Of a stretch of DNA of 64,000 nucleotides, positions 1-9,238 are shown piece after piece. A program made the translations under genes and the position numbers. Source of the stretch: an uncultured Clostridia bacterium (lineage in GTDB: Bacteria > Bacillota > Peptococcia > Peptococcales > Peptococcaceae); NCBI GenBank assembly GCA_944391285.1, contig CALXSY010000001.1, positions 62,001-126,000 on the forward strand, in the 5' to 3' direction. The notes under the pieces were generated by a model, which saw only the letters and a program-made list of their open reading frames with translations, ran no database searches and was not told where the DNA came from. How positions within the stretch are numbered: the stretch's first letter is position 1; the number at the start of each line of letters is the position of its first letter.

Positions 1-1455
1 CAAGTTTACAATACCATTTGCTCTGCTACCCAGGAGAGGCAAAATGATGCGTTGGATTTGGCAAAAAAGGTCGATATCATGATCGTTATCGGCGGCAAAA
101 ACAGCGCCAATACGCAAAAGCTGGTGAGCTTATGCGAAAAGCAGACCAAAACGTACCATGTAGAATCAGCTCAAGATTTAACACCGCAGATGTATAATGC
201 GGTTAAGATAGGCATCACAGCAGGGGCCTCAACACCTGACTGGATTATTAGGGAGGTTATTGACAAGATGAATGAAGAATTAATGACGATGGAAGAATGT
301 TTAGAACAAGAAGGAGCCAGCATCAAACCGGTTGAATTGCATGAAATCGTTACCGGTGTAGTTGTTAAAGTTAACAATGACGAAGTACTGGTTGATATAG
401 GAGGCAAGTCCGAAGGTGTAATTCCTGCTAAAGAATTAGGCAATGACGAAGTTAATGTCGGCGACGAAGTTCAGGTAATGGTTATCCGCATGGAAAACAA
501 AGAGGGCAACATGGTATTGTCCAAAAAGAGAGTAGACCAACAATTGGCTATCAATAAGCTGGCTGAAGATTTTGAGCAGGGCAATATCATCGAAGCAAAG
601 GTAACTGAAGCTGTCAAAGGCGGCGTTATCGTTAATATCGGTGTTCGCGGCTTTGTACCGGCATCTTTGTTAGACACCAAATATATCGAAGATATCAACA
701 GCTTTGTAGGACAAACCTTGAAATTCAAAATCGTAGAATACAAACCGGAAGACAGAAAAGTTATCCTGTCCCGCCGGGCAGTAGTTGAAGAAGAAGAAAA
801 AGCTTTGAAAGAAAAATTCTGGAATGAAATCGAAGAAGGTCAAACTGTAAAAGGTACTGTCAGAAGATTGTCCAACTTCGGTGCATTTATTGATTTAGGC
901 GGAGTTGACGGCTTACTCCATATCTCCGAAATGGGCTGGGGTCGTGTAAGAAGACCGGGCGATGTTGTAAAGGTAGGTCAGGAAGTAGAAGTTTATGTTT
1001 TGAGCGTTGACAAAGAAAATGAGAAAATTTCTTTAAGCTTGAAGAAATTGATTGCTAATCCTTGGGAAGATGCTGCGGAAAAATTTGCTGTCGGCAATAT
1101 CGTTACCGGTAAGGTTGTACGCATCGCCTCCTTTGGTGCATTTGTGGAATTGGCTGATGGTGTTGATGGTTTGGTTCATATTTCTCAGATTTCCTGGAGC
1201 AGAGTAGAAAAGGTAGAAGATGCTTTAACTATCGGTCAAGAGGTTCAGGCTAAAGTTTTGGATTTGGATTTAGAAAACAAAAAAATCAGCTTGAGCATCA
1301 AAGAAACCACCGAAAGACCGCAAAAAACCGTTGCTGAAAAAATTGCAGACAAGGTTGAAGAGGTAGCAGATAAAGTAGAAGAGGCTATGGATAAAATCGA
1401 AGACAAGGTTGAAGACGTAGTTGACGCTATCAAAGATGCTATTGACAGAGACTAA
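1..1455 (+). CDS. ispH: IspH-S1 fusion (HMBPP reductase / ribosomal protein S1-like), 5' partial
   Basis: The frame is open from base 1, so the gene begins upstream of the window. The first visible residues contain the IspH motif NTICSATQERQ, whose Cys is the third [4Fe-4S] ligand of HMBPP reductase, the last step of the MEP isoprenoid pathway. The IspH end (GGKNSANTQKL, ITAGASTPDW) is followed by a linker and four S1 RNA-binding repeats; the last two carry the classic FGAF(I/V)(D/E)L and DGL(L/V)HIS signatures. IspH-S1 fusions are known in Clostridia and Negativicutes. The last 40 residues are an acidic amphipathic repeat (DKVEEVADKVEEAMDK). A terminator follows the stop. The S1 part probably serves translation; whether both halves act together is unknown. 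Confidence 0.93.
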   Translation, partial: QVYNTICSATQERQNDALDLAKKVDIMIVIGGKNSANTQKLVSLCEKQTKTYHVESAQDLTPQMYNAVKIGITAGASTPDWIIREVIDKMNEELMTMEECLEQEGASIKPVELHEIVTGVVVKVNNDEVLVDIGGKSEGVIPAKELGNDEVNVGDEVQVMVIRMENKEGNMVLSKKRVDQQLAINKLAEDFEQGNIIEAKVTEAVKGGVIVNIGVRGFVPASLLDTKYIEDINSFVGQTLKFKIVEYKPEDRKVILSRRAVVEEEEKALKEKFWNEIEEGQTVKGTVRRLSNFGAFIDLGGVDGLLHISEMGWGRVRRPGDVVKVGQEVEVYVLSVDKENEKISLSLKKLIANPWEDAAEKFAVGNIVTGKVVRIASFGAFVELADGVDGLVHISQISWSRVEKVEDALTIGQEVQAKVLDLDLENKKISLSIKETTERPQKTVAEKIADKVEEVADKVEEAMDKIEDKVEDVVDAIKDAIDRD

Positions 1456-1468
1456 TTGGGTTGAATAA

Positions 1469-1508
1469 AAAGCGAGGTTTATCAAAAAACGATAGGCTTC
1501 GCTTTTTT
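1469..1508 (+). terminator. Intrinsic terminator after ispH-rpsA
   Basis: AAGCGAGGTTTATC pairs, with G-U pairs, with GATAGGCTTCGCTT across a short A-rich loop and is followed by a run of T. Confidence 0.8.
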
Positions 1509-1799
1509 CATGGGGAAAAGAAGAAAATAAATATTTAATAATGATAAAATTTTATAATTGAGCGGTCAGTGATAAAAAAACCTTTTTAGATTGCAATAGT
1601 TATTTTAATAGAGAAATAGCATATAATATATAGGAATTTTGCGAGAATAATGATATACTATATGTAATGTATGTATCTCTTAAACAATAGATTAAATTTG
1701 AAAGGTGATGCCTTTGGCCCAAACTTTTTGCGATGCCGCAAATCATTAAAAAGATTAAGAAAAAATTAGAAAAATTTGAGACAACAAGGAGTAGGTGTT
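1509..1799 (+). other. Leader region of the sdh operon
   Basis: This 291-base AT-rich stretch separates the terminator from sdhC. A TATAAT lies at 1622-1627 but no convincing -35 is correctly spaced. A 6-bp inverted repeat (TTTGCG/CGCAAA) lies at 1727-1742. The sdh promoter is probably here but I cannot place it. Confidence 0.4.
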
Positions 1800-2471
1800 A
1801 TGAGTCAAAAGGAAAGTAAGTTAGAGTTTGCATTGCGTAAACTCCAATCATTGAGTGGCTTTTTGCCATTGTGCGTATTTTTAATGTTTCACTTGGTAGC
1901 TAATGCTGTAATTATGATAAGTCCTGGGTATTACTATAAGTTTATAAACACTATGGCTACCATCCCGGGGCTGATCGTCATTGAGTTGGTTATCATTTTC
2001 CTGCCGTTAATTCTCCATGGCTGCATGGGTTTGTATATTGTTTTAACCGGCAGAAACAACCCGAGACGTTACCCATACTTCCGCAACTGGGCGTTTCTTT
2101 TGCAAAGAATCAGCGGTGTAGTTATCTTTGCATTCTTGATTTATCACGTTTTAACCATTAAATATGGCTCTGATCACAGTGCAGCAACTATGATACTTAG
2201 TTTAAATGCTCAATTTAACACTACTTGGAGCGCTATCTTCTATGTAATCGCTTTGATCTGTGTTTCCTTCCATGTATGTAACGGTTTATGGGGCTTTGCT
2301 ATCAACTGGGGTATTTTAGTTGGTATGAGAGCGCAAAAAGTATTTGGCTATGTTTGCATCGTATTGTTTATCATTTTGTTGATTTTCTGGCTGTTCGTAA
2401 TGATGAATTTTTTAGGCTTGAGCGATGGCGTATTGAAAGATTTGTTCATTTTGCAAATAAACGGATTTTAA
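1800..2471 (+). CDS. sdhC: Succinate dehydrogenase/fumarate reductase cytochrome b558 subunit
   Basis: A membrane anchor of 223 residues with five predicted hydrophobic helices. His31, His73, His116 and His158 lie in helices and are the expected axial ligands for two haems b, as in the single-polypeptide anchor of B-type succinate:quinone oxidoreductases (Bacillus, Wolinella). The ATG at 1800 is chosen because AAGGAG at 1786-1791 is eight bases upstream; an in-frame extension to 1776 has no ribosome binding site. First gene of sdhCAB. It passes electrons between the iron-sulfur subunit and menaquinone; the direction (succinate oxidation or fumarate reduction) cannot be read from the sequence. 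Confidence 0.92.
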   Translation: MSQKESKLEFALRKLQSLSGFLPLCVFLMFHLVANAVIMISPGYYYKFINTMATIPGLIVIELVIIFLPLILHGCMGLYIVLTGRNNPRRYPYFRNWAFLLQRISGVVIFAFLIYHVLTIKYGSDHSAATMILSLNAQFNTTWSAIFYVIALICVSFHVCNGLWGFAINWGILVGMRAQKVFGYVCIVLFIILLIFWLFVMMNFLGLSDGVLKDLFILQINGF

Positions 2472-2519
2472 TAGATGGTGAATTCAGAACAAATTGAGAT
2501 AATTTAAGGAGGATTTAAA

Positions 2520-4259
2520 ATGTCCAATAAAATAGTAATCGTTGGCGGCGGTTTGGCTGGTTTGATGTGCGCTATCAAAGCCACAGAAACTCCGGGCACA
2601 ACCGTTGATTTACTCTCGTTAGTACCGGTAAAACGTTCTCACTCCGTATGTGCCCAAGGCGGTATCAACGGCGCCTTAGATATTAAACACGAAGGCGACT
2701 CTACCTACCAACATTTTTATGACAGTGTTTACGGCGGTGACTTTTTGGCCAACCAAGTGCCGGTTAAAAAAATGTGCGATGCGGCACCGGGTATTATTCA
2801 AATGTTTGACCGCATGGGCGTACCATTTAACCGTACTCCCGAAGGAAATTTGGACTTCCGTCGTTTCGGCGGCGCTTTGTTTGCCCGTACTGCCTTTGCC
2901 GGTGCTACTACCGGTCAGCAATTATTGTATGCTTTGGACGAGCAAGTTCGCCGTTTGGAAGCAGAAGGCAAAGTAACCAAATATGAAGGCTGGGATTTCC
3001 TCTCCATTATTATGAATGAGGAAGGTCGCTGTGTTGGTTGTACCGCTCAAGAGTTAAATACTATGGAAATTCGGGTATTCAAAGGTGACACCGTAGTTAT
3101 GGCAACCGGCGGTATCGGTATGGTTTACAATAAGAGCACCAACTCCGTTATCAATACCGGTTCTGCTCAAGCAAGCTGCTATTTGCAAGGCGCTATTTAT
3201 GCTAATGGCGAATTTGTCCAAATTCACCCTACCGCAATTCCCGGTGATGACAAACTGCGCTTGATGAGTGAATCTGCCCGTGGTGAAGGCGGTCGTGTTT
3301 GGACTTACAAAGACGGCAAACCATGGTACTTCTTAGAAGAAAAATATCCTGCTTACGGCAACTTAGTTCCTCGTGATATCGCCACCAGAGAAATTTTCGA
3401 TGTTTGTGTCAACCAAGGCTTAGGCATTGACGGCAAAAACGAAGTTTACTTGGATATTTCCCATATTCCGGCTGAAGTTTTGGATAAAAAATTGGGCGGT
3501 ATCATGGAAATTTATGAGAAATTCAAAGGCGTAGATCCTCGTAAGTTCCCCATGAAAGTATTCCCCGGCATGCATTATACCATGGGCGGCTTGTGGGTTG
3601 ACTATGAGCATATGACCTCCATCCCCGGCTTGTTTGCTATCGGCGAATGTGACTATGAATATCACGGAGCTAACCGCTTAGGCGCTAACTCCTTGTTGTC
3701 CGCAGTATTCTCCGGCATGGACTCCGCTCCTTATATCAATAAATATATGAAAGAAAACGGCAATGCCGTAGCTCCGGAAGAAGTTTACACCAAAGAATTA
3801 GAACGTCAAAAAGGCGAAATCGCTAAGATTTATGCGATGAATGGTACGGAAAATCCCCATCAGATTCATGTGGAATTGGGCGATATAATGACCAAATATG
3901 TCAGCGTTGTTCGCCGCAATGATGAGCTGCAAATGGCTGACAAGATGATCTTAGATTTGATGGAGCGCTATAAAAACATTAATGTTTGCGATAAATCCCA
4001 ATGGGCTAACCAAGAAGTACATTTCACCAGACGTCTGTGGGATATGCTTGAGTTGGCAAGAGTTATCGTTTTAGGCGCCTTGAATCGTAATGAAAGCCGT
4101 GGTGCCCATTACAAACCGGAATTCCCAGAGCGTGACGATGAGAATTGGCTGAAGACTACTAAAGCAAAATGGACTCCCGATGGACCGGTATTCTCTTATG
4201 ATCCGGTAGATGTTTCTATTGTTACTCCGGTAAAACGTGACTACACTAAAGCTCACTAA
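2520..4259 (+). CDS. sdhA: Succinate dehydrogenase/fumarate reductase flavoprotein subunit
   Basis: 579 residues, normal for B-type enzymes. An N-terminal dinucleotide fold (VIVGGGLAGL, residues 6-15) binds FAD, and His41 in RSHSVCAQGG is the expected covalent FAD attachment site. Further family signatures are HPTAIPG, ESARGEGG, MHYTMGGLWVD and GANRLGANSLL, which cover the dicarboxylate site and FAD contacts. A strong RBS (AAGGAGG) precedes the ATG. It interconverts succinate and fumarate on the cytoplasmic face of the SdhC anchor. It lies between sdhC and sdhB, followed by fumarase and malic enzyme, which suggests a linked C4-dicarboxylate pathway. Confidence 0.96.
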   Translation: MSNKIVIVGGGLAGLMCAIKATETPGTTVDLLSLVPVKRSHSVCAQGGINGALDIKHEGDSTYQHFYDSVYGGDFLANQVPVKKMCDAAPGIIQMFDRMGVPFNRTPEGNLDFRRFGGALFARTAFAGATTGQQLLYALDEQVRRLEAEGKVTKYEGWDFLSIIMNEEGRCVGCTAQELNTMEIRVFKGDTVVMATGGIGMVYNKSTNSVINTGSAQASCYLQGAIYANGEFVQIHPTAIPGDDKLRLMSESARGEGGRVWTYKDGKPWYFLEEKYPAYGNLVPRDIATREIFDVCVNQGLGIDGKNEVYLDISHIPAEVLDKKLGGIMEIYEKFKGVDPRKFPMKVFPGMHYTMGGLWVDYEHMTSIPGLFAIGECDYEYHGANRLGANSLLSAVFSGMDSAPYINKYMKENGNAVAPEEVYTKELERQKGEIAKIYAMNGTENPHQIHVELGDIMTKYVSVVRRNDELQMADKMILDLMERYKNINVCDKSQWANQEVHFTRRLWDMLELARVIVLGALNRNESRGAHYKPEFPERDDENWLKTTKAKWTPDGPVFSYDPVDVSIVTPVKRDYTKAH

Positions 4260-4297
4260 TTGAAAACAAGGGATAAATTTTTTAGGAGGATTCGAGT

Positions 4298-5041
4298 ATG
4301 AGTACCATTACTTTAAAAATAAAAAGACAAGATGGACCCAACAGCCCGTCTTACTGGGAAGAATTTGCTCTTCCTTATAAAGAAAACTTAAATGTTATCT
4401 CCCTTTTGCAGATGATCGCTTTAAATCCGGTCAATGCTAAAGGCGAAAAAGTAACTCCTGTAGTATATGAAAGCAACTGCTTAGAGGAAGTTTGCGGTGC
4501 TTGCTCCATGGTTATCAACGGCAGAGCCCGTCAAGCCTGCTCCGCTTTGGTTGACCAATTAAGCCAGCCGATCACCTTAGAGCCGCTCAACAAATTCCCG
4601 ATCGTTCGCGATTTGTTGGTTGACCGCAGTGCTTTGTTTAAAGCTTTGACTAAGGTTAAGGCTTGGGTTGATATCGACGGTATCTATGACATGGGCTTTG
4701 GACCTAAAGATTATGAAGCTAACCAAGCTATCCGTTACGACTTCTCCCGCTGCATGACTTGCGGCTGCTGCGCACAGTCTTGCCCGAACTATACTTTAAA
4801 CGGCGATTTCATCGGTCCTGCTGCTGTAGGTCAGGCATTGTTGTTCAATCTTCATCCGACCGGCAGCCAGCTCCGCGGCGACCGTTACGAAGCTTTGATG
4901 GCTCCCGGCGGTTTGTTTGAGTGCGGCAACTCCCAAAACTGTGTTCGCACTTGCCCCAAAGAAATTCCGTTAACCAGTGCTTTGGCTAAAATGAAGCAAA
5001 AGGTAACCTGGTATGCTATTAAATCGATCTTTGTAAAATAA
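4298..5041 (+). CDS. sdhB: Succinate dehydrogenase/fumarate reductase iron-sulfur subunit
   Basis: 247 residues. Cys61, Cys66, Cys69 and Cys81 form the plant-ferredoxin type [2Fe-2S] site. The C-terminal part has CMTCGCCAQSCP (Cys152, 155, 158, 162) and CGNSQNCVRTCP (Cys209, 215, 219), which match ligands for the [4Fe-4S] and [3Fe-4S] clusters. The subunit carries electrons between the SdhA flavin and the haems of SdhC. An AGGAGG lies upstream of the ATG. It ends the sdhCAB cluster; the 65-base gap to the fumarase gene has no clear terminator, so read-through is likely. Confidence 0.96.
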   Translation: MSTITLKIKRQDGPNSPSYWEEFALPYKENLNVISLLQMIALNPVNAKGEKVTPVVYESNCLEEVCGACSMVINGRARQACSALVDQLSQPITLEPLNKFPIVRDLLVDRSALFKALTKVKAWVDIDGIYDMGFGPKDYEANQAIRYDFSRCMTCGCCAQSCPNYTLNGDFIGPAAVGQALLFNLHPTGSQLRGDRYEALMAPGGLFECGNSQNCVRTCPKEIPLTSALAKMKQKVTWYAIKSIFVK

Positions 5042-5106
5042 TGTTTAATTAAGGTGTATGTCGCTACGATATATACCTTAATTTAGCAAAGAAAAGAGGA
5101 GAAACG

Positions 5107-5952
5107 ATGAAAGAAATCACTACTGAGCAAATCACTCAAGCAGTAAGGGATTTATGCATTAAAGTAAGCTATGATTTGCCTAAAGATGTGGAGAGCTGCT
5201 TAAGAAAATCTTTAGAAAAAGAGGAATCTCCTTTCGGCAAATATTGCTTAGAGCAAATCGTCAATAATGCTGTCTTGGCAAGAGATACCGAGCAGGCAAT
5301 GTGTCAGGACACCGGTATGGCAGTAGTTTATGTCGAAGTCGGTCAGGATGTGCATATTGTGGGCGGTTCGATAAATGATGCTATTCATGAAGGCGTACGT
5401 CAAGGCTATAATGACGGCTATCTGCGCAAGAGCGTTTGCGCTGATCCGGTTTTTGACCGGGTTAATACCGGCGATAACACTCCTGCCGTTATCCATACCG
5501 AGATAGTTGAGGGTGAAAATTTAAAAATCACCGTTGTGCCCAAAGGTGCAGGCAGTGAAAACATGGGTGCTTTAAAAATGCTCAAACCTACTGCCGGAGT
5601 AGAGGCGGTAAAACAATTCATCATTGATACCGTAAATACTGCCGGAGGCAATCCTTGCCCGCCGATTATTGTCGGTGTAGGTATCGGCGGCACCATGGAA
5701 AAATGCGCTGAATTAGCCAAAGAGGCGCTCAAAAGAGAAATCGGCTCCAAAAATCCCGATGCCCGCTATGCAGCATTAGAAGAAGAATTGCTGGAGAAAA
5801 TCAATAAATCCGGTATCGGACCGCAAGGTTTAGGCGGCAGAGTTACCGCATTGGCTGTGCATATCGAGCAATATCCTACTCATATCGCTACCATGCCTGT
5901 GGCTGTTAACTTAAACTGCCATGCGGCAAGACATAGAGAAGTTATCTTATAA
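5107..5952 (+). CDS. fumA: Class I fumarate hydratase, alpha subunit
   Basis: 281 residues of the two-subunit, oxygen-sensitive Fe-S hydro-lyase family (fumarase / L(+)-tartrate dehydratase alpha). Candidate cluster Cys residues are in MCQDTGMAVV, GGNPCPPIIVGVGIGG and NLNCHAARH. It hydrates fumarate to L-malate together with the beta subunit 14 bases downstream. Position after sdhCAB and before malic enzyme favours fumarase over tartrate dehydratase, but the family does not separate cleanly by sequence. The class I iron-sulfur form suits an anaerobe. Confidence 0.88.
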   Translation: MKEITTEQITQAVRDLCIKVSYDLPKDVESCLRKSLEKEESPFGKYCLEQIVNNAVLARDTEQAMCQDTGMAVVYVEVGQDVHIVGGSINDAIHEGVRQGYNDGYLRKSVCADPVFDRVNTGDNTPAVIHTEIVEGENLKITVVPKGAGSENMGALKMLKPTAGVEAVKQFIIDTVNTAGGNPCPPIIVGVGIGGTMEKCAELAKEALKREIGSKNPDARYAALEEELLEKINKSGIGPQGLGGRVTALAVHIEQYPTHIATMPVAVNLNCHAARHREVIL

Positions 5953-5966
5953 GGGAGGGTGTAATC

Positions 5967-6527
5967 ATGAGTCAAGTAAAAAAAGTTACTATGCCTTTGA
6001 CTGATGAAGTGGTTTCCACTTTAAAAGCCGGCGACCAAGTTGCTTTATCCGGCGTGATTTACACTGCCCGTGACAAAGCTCATAAAAAATTTGTCGATAT
6101 GCTTAATGCCGGCGAGGAATTGCCTGTTGATTTAAACGGTCAATTAATCTATTATGCTGGACCTACTCCTGCTAAACCCGGTCAGGCAATTGGTTCAGTT
6201 GGACCTACTACCAGCAGCCGTATGGACGCTTTTGCCCCTGTATTAATGGATAAAGTAGGCTTAAAAGGCATGCTGGGCAAAGGACCCCGTGATAAAGGCG
6301 TAGTTGATGCAATGCTCAGAAACAATTGCGTATATATGGTTGCTATCGGCGGAACCGGTGCGGCTATTTCTCATTCGGTCAAAGAAGCAGAAGTAATCGC
6401 TTATCCCGAATACCAAAGTGAAGCAGTTCGTCGTTTGGTTGTAGAAGATTTGCCTTGCATTGTCGCTATCGACTCAGAAGGCAACAATCTTTTTGAACAG
6501 GGCATTGCCCAATATAAACAAGACTAA
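5967..6527 (+). CDS. fumB: Class I fumarate hydratase, beta subunit
   Basis: 186 residues, matching the C-terminal swivelling domain of class I fumarases. Signatures are IYYAGPTPAKPG, GPTTSSRMD and MLGKGPRDK, the last near the substrate-binding loop. GGGAGG precedes the start closely. It is coded directly after the alpha subunit, as is usual for two-subunit enzymes; Enterobacteria have a single fused chain. The symbol is positional only; ttdB-like names are also used. Confidence 0.88.
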   Translation: MSQVKKVTMPLTDEVVSTLKAGDQVALSGVIYTARDKAHKKFVDMLNAGEELPVDLNGQLIYYAGPTPAKPGQAIGSVGPTTSSRMDAFAPVLMDKVGLKGMLGKGPRDKGVVDAMLRNNCVYMVAIGGTGAAISHSVKEAEVIAYPEYQSEAVRRLVVEDLPCIVAIDSEGNNLFEQGIAQYKQD

Positions 6528-6550
6528 TTAATCCGAGGAGGAAAAGTAAA

Positions 6551-7783
6551 ATGGCAAACACAAATGAAGAAGCAGTAAAATTGCACGCAGAGCATAGAGG
6601 TAAAGTAGCCGTCGAGTGCAAAGTGCCGCTGAAAACTGCTTGGGATATGACATTAGCTTATACCCCCGGCGTGGCTGAGCCTTGCCGCTTAATCAATCAA
6701 GATGTGACAAAAGTTTATGATTACACCAACAAAGGCAATTTTGTTGCTGTAGTAACTGACGGTACTGCAGTTTTGGGTTTGGGTGATATCGGACCTGAGG
6801 CAGGTATGCCTGTTATGGAAGGCAAAGCAGTATTATTTAAAACATTTGCCGGTGTAGATGCTTTTCCTATTTGCGTAGGCACTAAAGATGTTGATGAGAT
6901 TGTAAAAGTAGTAAAATTATTAGAGCCTACTTTTGGCGGCGTTAACTTAGAAGATATTGCCGCTCCTCGCTGCTTTGAGATTGAAAGAAAGTTGAAAGAA
7001 TGCACCAATATTCCTATCTTCCATGACGACCAGCATGGCACAGCAATCATCACCATGGCAGCTGTAGCTAATGCCTGCCGCATTGTAGGCAAGGATTTAG
7101 GCTCAGTTAGAGTTGTTATCAACGGTGCCGGTGCGGCTGCTATCGCTATTGTTAAATTGCTCTTGAGCATGGGCATTCACAACGCTATTTTGGTTGACCG
7201 CAAAGGTGCTATTTACGAGGGTCGTGATGGCTTAAACTTTGCTAAAGAAGAAATTGCTAAGAAAACCAATTTGGAGAAAAAGGCTGGCTCTTTGGCTGAT
7301 GTTATCGTAGGTGCTGATGTCTTTATCGGCGTATCTGCTCCCGGCGTACTGACCGGCGAAATGGTTAAAACCATGGCTAAAGATCCTATTATCATGGCTA
7401 TGGCTAATCCGACTCCGGAAATTATGCCTGATGAAGCCAAAGCTGCCGGTGCAGCTGTTGTTTGCACCGGAAGAAGCGACTTCCCGAACCAAGTTAACAA
7501 CGTCTTGGCATTCCCCGGCATCTTCCGCGGTGCTTTAGATGTCAGAGCCACCGATATTAATGAAGAGATGAAAGTTGCTGCCGTTTATGCTTTGGCTGAC
7601 AAGGTAGGCGATAAATTGTCTCCGGAATTTGTAATTCCTTCGGCATTAGACCCGACTGTTGCTCCGGCTGTAGCTAAGGCTGTAGCTCAGGCCGCTATTG
7701 ACAGCGGTGTGGCGCAAAACAAAAACATCACTCCCGATGAAGTAGCAGAGCGCTGCCGTCAAATGATGACTTTGGATAAATAA
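6551..7783 (+). CDS. Malic enzyme (oxaloacetate-decarboxylating malate dehydrogenase)
   Basis: 410 residues, the short bacterial malic enzyme form. The N-terminal part has YTPGVAEPC and TDGTAVLGLGDIG; FHDDQHGTA carries acidic metal-binding residues; VVINGAGAAA is the nicotinamide dinucleotide fold. It oxidatively decarboxylates L-malate to pyruvate and CO2. NAD or NADP preference is not decided here. It is the last gene of the run that leads from succinate through fumarate and malate to pyruvate. An intrinsic terminator follows. Confidence 0.93.
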   Translation: MANTNEEAVKLHAEHRGKVAVECKVPLKTAWDMTLAYTPGVAEPCRLINQDVTKVYDYTNKGNFVAVVTDGTAVLGLGDIGPEAGMPVMEGKAVLFKTFAGVDAFPICVGTKDVDEIVKVVKLLEPTFGGVNLEDIAAPRCFEIERKLKECTNIPIFHDDQHGTAIITMAAVANACRIVGKDLGSVRVVINGAGAAAIAIVKLLLSMGIHNAILVDRKGAIYEGRDGLNFAKEEIAKKTNLEKKAGSLADVIVGADVFIGVSAPGVLTGEMVKTMAKDPIIMAMANPTPEIMPDEAKAAGAAVVCTGRSDFPNQVNNVLAFPGIFRGALDVRATDINEEMKVAAVYALADKVGDKLSPEFVIPSALDPTVAPAVAKAVAQAAIDSGVAQNKNITPDEVAERCRQMMTLDK

Positions 7784-7796
7784 TGAAACCTTGATT

Positions 7797-7832
7797 TAAA
7801 ACGGCTGTCCTTATTCGGACAGTCGTTTTTTG
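7797..7832 (+). terminator. Intrinsic terminator after malic enzyme
   Basis: ACGGCTGTCC and GGACAGTCGT pair around a TTATTC loop, followed by TTTTTTGTT. Confidence 0.9.
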
Positions 7833-7887
7833 TTAAGATATTGAGAAAAAAAGTTGGTAAAAATAAGTTAAAGAAGTATAAAAACCA

Positions 7888-7916
7888 TTGACAGCGTCTT
7901 ATAAATAGGTTACAAT
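7888..7916 (+). promoter_or_regulatory. Sigma-A promoter of tuf copy 1
   Basis: TTGACA (7888-7893), a 17-base spacer and TACAAT (7911-7916) give a near-consensus promoter about 65 bases before the tuf start, just after the terminator of the previous operon. Confidence 0.9.
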
Positions 7917-7980
7917 ATAGGCTGTATGGGTATATAAAGCTTGTTTGCTCAGATGACTATTTTTAGGAGGAGTATAAAAA

Positions 7981-9171
7981 ATGGCAAAACAAAAATTTGA
8001 ACGTACAAAACCCCATGTTAACATTGGAACAATCGGTCACGTAGACCATGGTAAAACCACCACTACTGCAGCAATCACCGCAGTATTGGCATTGAGAGGT
8101 CAAGCAACCGCAACCAAATTCGATGAAATTGACAAAGCACCGGAAGAAAAAGAGCGTGGAATTACCATTAACACCGCGCACGTAGAGTATGAAACCGACA
8201 AACGTCACTATGCACACGTAGACTGCCCCGGTCACGCTGACTATGTAAAGAACATGATCACCGGTGCAGCACAAATGGACGGAGCAATCTTGGTAGTATC
8301 CGCAGCTGACGGTCCAATGCCGCAGACTCGTGAGCACATTTTGTTAGCTCGCCAAGTAGGTGTACCGTACATTGTAGTATGGATGAACAAATGCGACTTA
8401 GTAGATGACGAAGAGTTGTTAGATTTAGTAGAGATGGAAATCAGAGAATTATTAAATGAATATGAATTCCCCGGCGATGAGGTACCGGTAATCAGAGGAT
8501 CCGGCTACCAAGCATTGCAAGACCCAACCGGACCATGGGCAGATAAAATCATTGAATTGATGAATGCAGTAGACGAGTACATTCCTACTCCTGTACGTGA
8601 CATCGACAAACCGTTCTTGATGCCGGTAGAGGATGTATTCTCCATCACCGGACGCGGCACAGTAGCAACCGGACGTGTAGAGAGAGGCGCAGTAAAAGTA
8701 GGCGATGAATTACAAATCGTAGGTATCAAACCGGAGACCAAGAAAACCGTCTGCACCGGTGTAGAGATGTTCCGTAAATTGTTAGACATGGCAGAAGCAG
8801 GAGATAACATCGGCTGCTTATTGCGCGGTGTAGACAGAAAAGAAATCGAAAGAGGACAAGTATTGGCAAAACCAGGCAGTATTACTCCTCATACCAAATT
8901 CCATTGCGAAGTATATGTATTGACCAAAGAAGAGGGTGGCAGACATAAACCATTCTTTGATGGCTACAGACCGCAGTTTTATTTCAGAACAACTGACGTA
9001 ACCGGCGTAATCAAATTACCGGAAGGTGTAGAGATGGTAATGCCCGGTGACAACGTAAAAATGGAAGTAGACTTAATCACAACCGTAGCAATGGACAAAG
9101 GCTTGCGTTTCGCAATTCGTGAAGGCGGACGTACAGTTGGCTCCGGCGTTGTATCTGACATTATTGAATAA
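7981..9171 (+). CDS. tuf: Elongation factor Tu, copy 1
   Basis: 396 residues. GTPase motifs are GHVDHGKT (19-26), DCPGH and NKCD, followed by the two beta-barrel domains ending in the usual SGVVSDI(I)E. It delivers aminoacyl-tRNA to the ribosome. The protein is identical to copy 2 at 23937. Codon use differs from neighbours, with very frequent GTA, GCA and ACC, as expected for a highly expressed gene. This copy stands outside the str operon with its own promoter and terminator. Confidence 0.98.
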   Translation: MAKQKFERTKPHVNIGTIGHVDHGKTTTTAAITAVLALRGQATATKFDEIDKAPEEKERGITINTAHVEYETDKRHYAHVDCPGHADYVKNMITGAAQMDGAILVVSAADGPMPQTREHILLARQVGVPYIVVWMNKCDLVDDEELLDLVEMEIRELLNEYEFPGDEVPVIRGSGYQALQDPTGPWADKIIELMNAVDEYIPTPVRDIDKPFLMPVEDVFSITGRGTVATGRVERGAVKVGDELQIVGIKPETKKTVCTGVEMFRKLLDMAEAGDNIGCLLRGVDRKEIERGQVLAKPGSITPHTKFHCEVYVLTKEEGGRHKPFFDGYRPQFYFRTTDVTGVIKLPEGVEMVMPGDNVKMEVDLITTVAMDKGLRFAIREGGRTVGSGVVSDIIE

Positions 9172-9191
9172 TTTAGGCACGCTGTGCGCTT

Positions 9192-9223
9192 AAAAGGAAT
9201 AGGCAATTGCCTATTCCTTTTTT
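9192..9223 (+). terminator. Intrinsic terminator of tuf copy 1
   Basis: GGAATAGGC and GCCTATTCC pair around AATT, with flanking A and T runs. The same element follows tuf copy 2. Confidence 0.92.
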
Positions 9224-9238
9224 GAAATGGAGGGAAAA

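Larger units (their letters stand above)
7965..9223 (+). repeat. tuf repeat unit, copy 1 (1,259 bp)
   Basis: The stretch from the AGGAGG RBS to the T-run of the terminator reads as the same as 23921-25179 at a constant offset of 15,956 bases. The flanks diverge at once on both sides. The encoded proteins are identical. Confidence 0.93.

Noticed and set aside
1591-1627. Promoter for sdhC from TTGCAA and TATAAT
   Set aside because: The spacing is 25 bases, too long for a sigma-A promoter.
1709-1781. Short frames in the sdh leader
   Set aside because: Very short, no properly spaced RBS, no amino acid bias.
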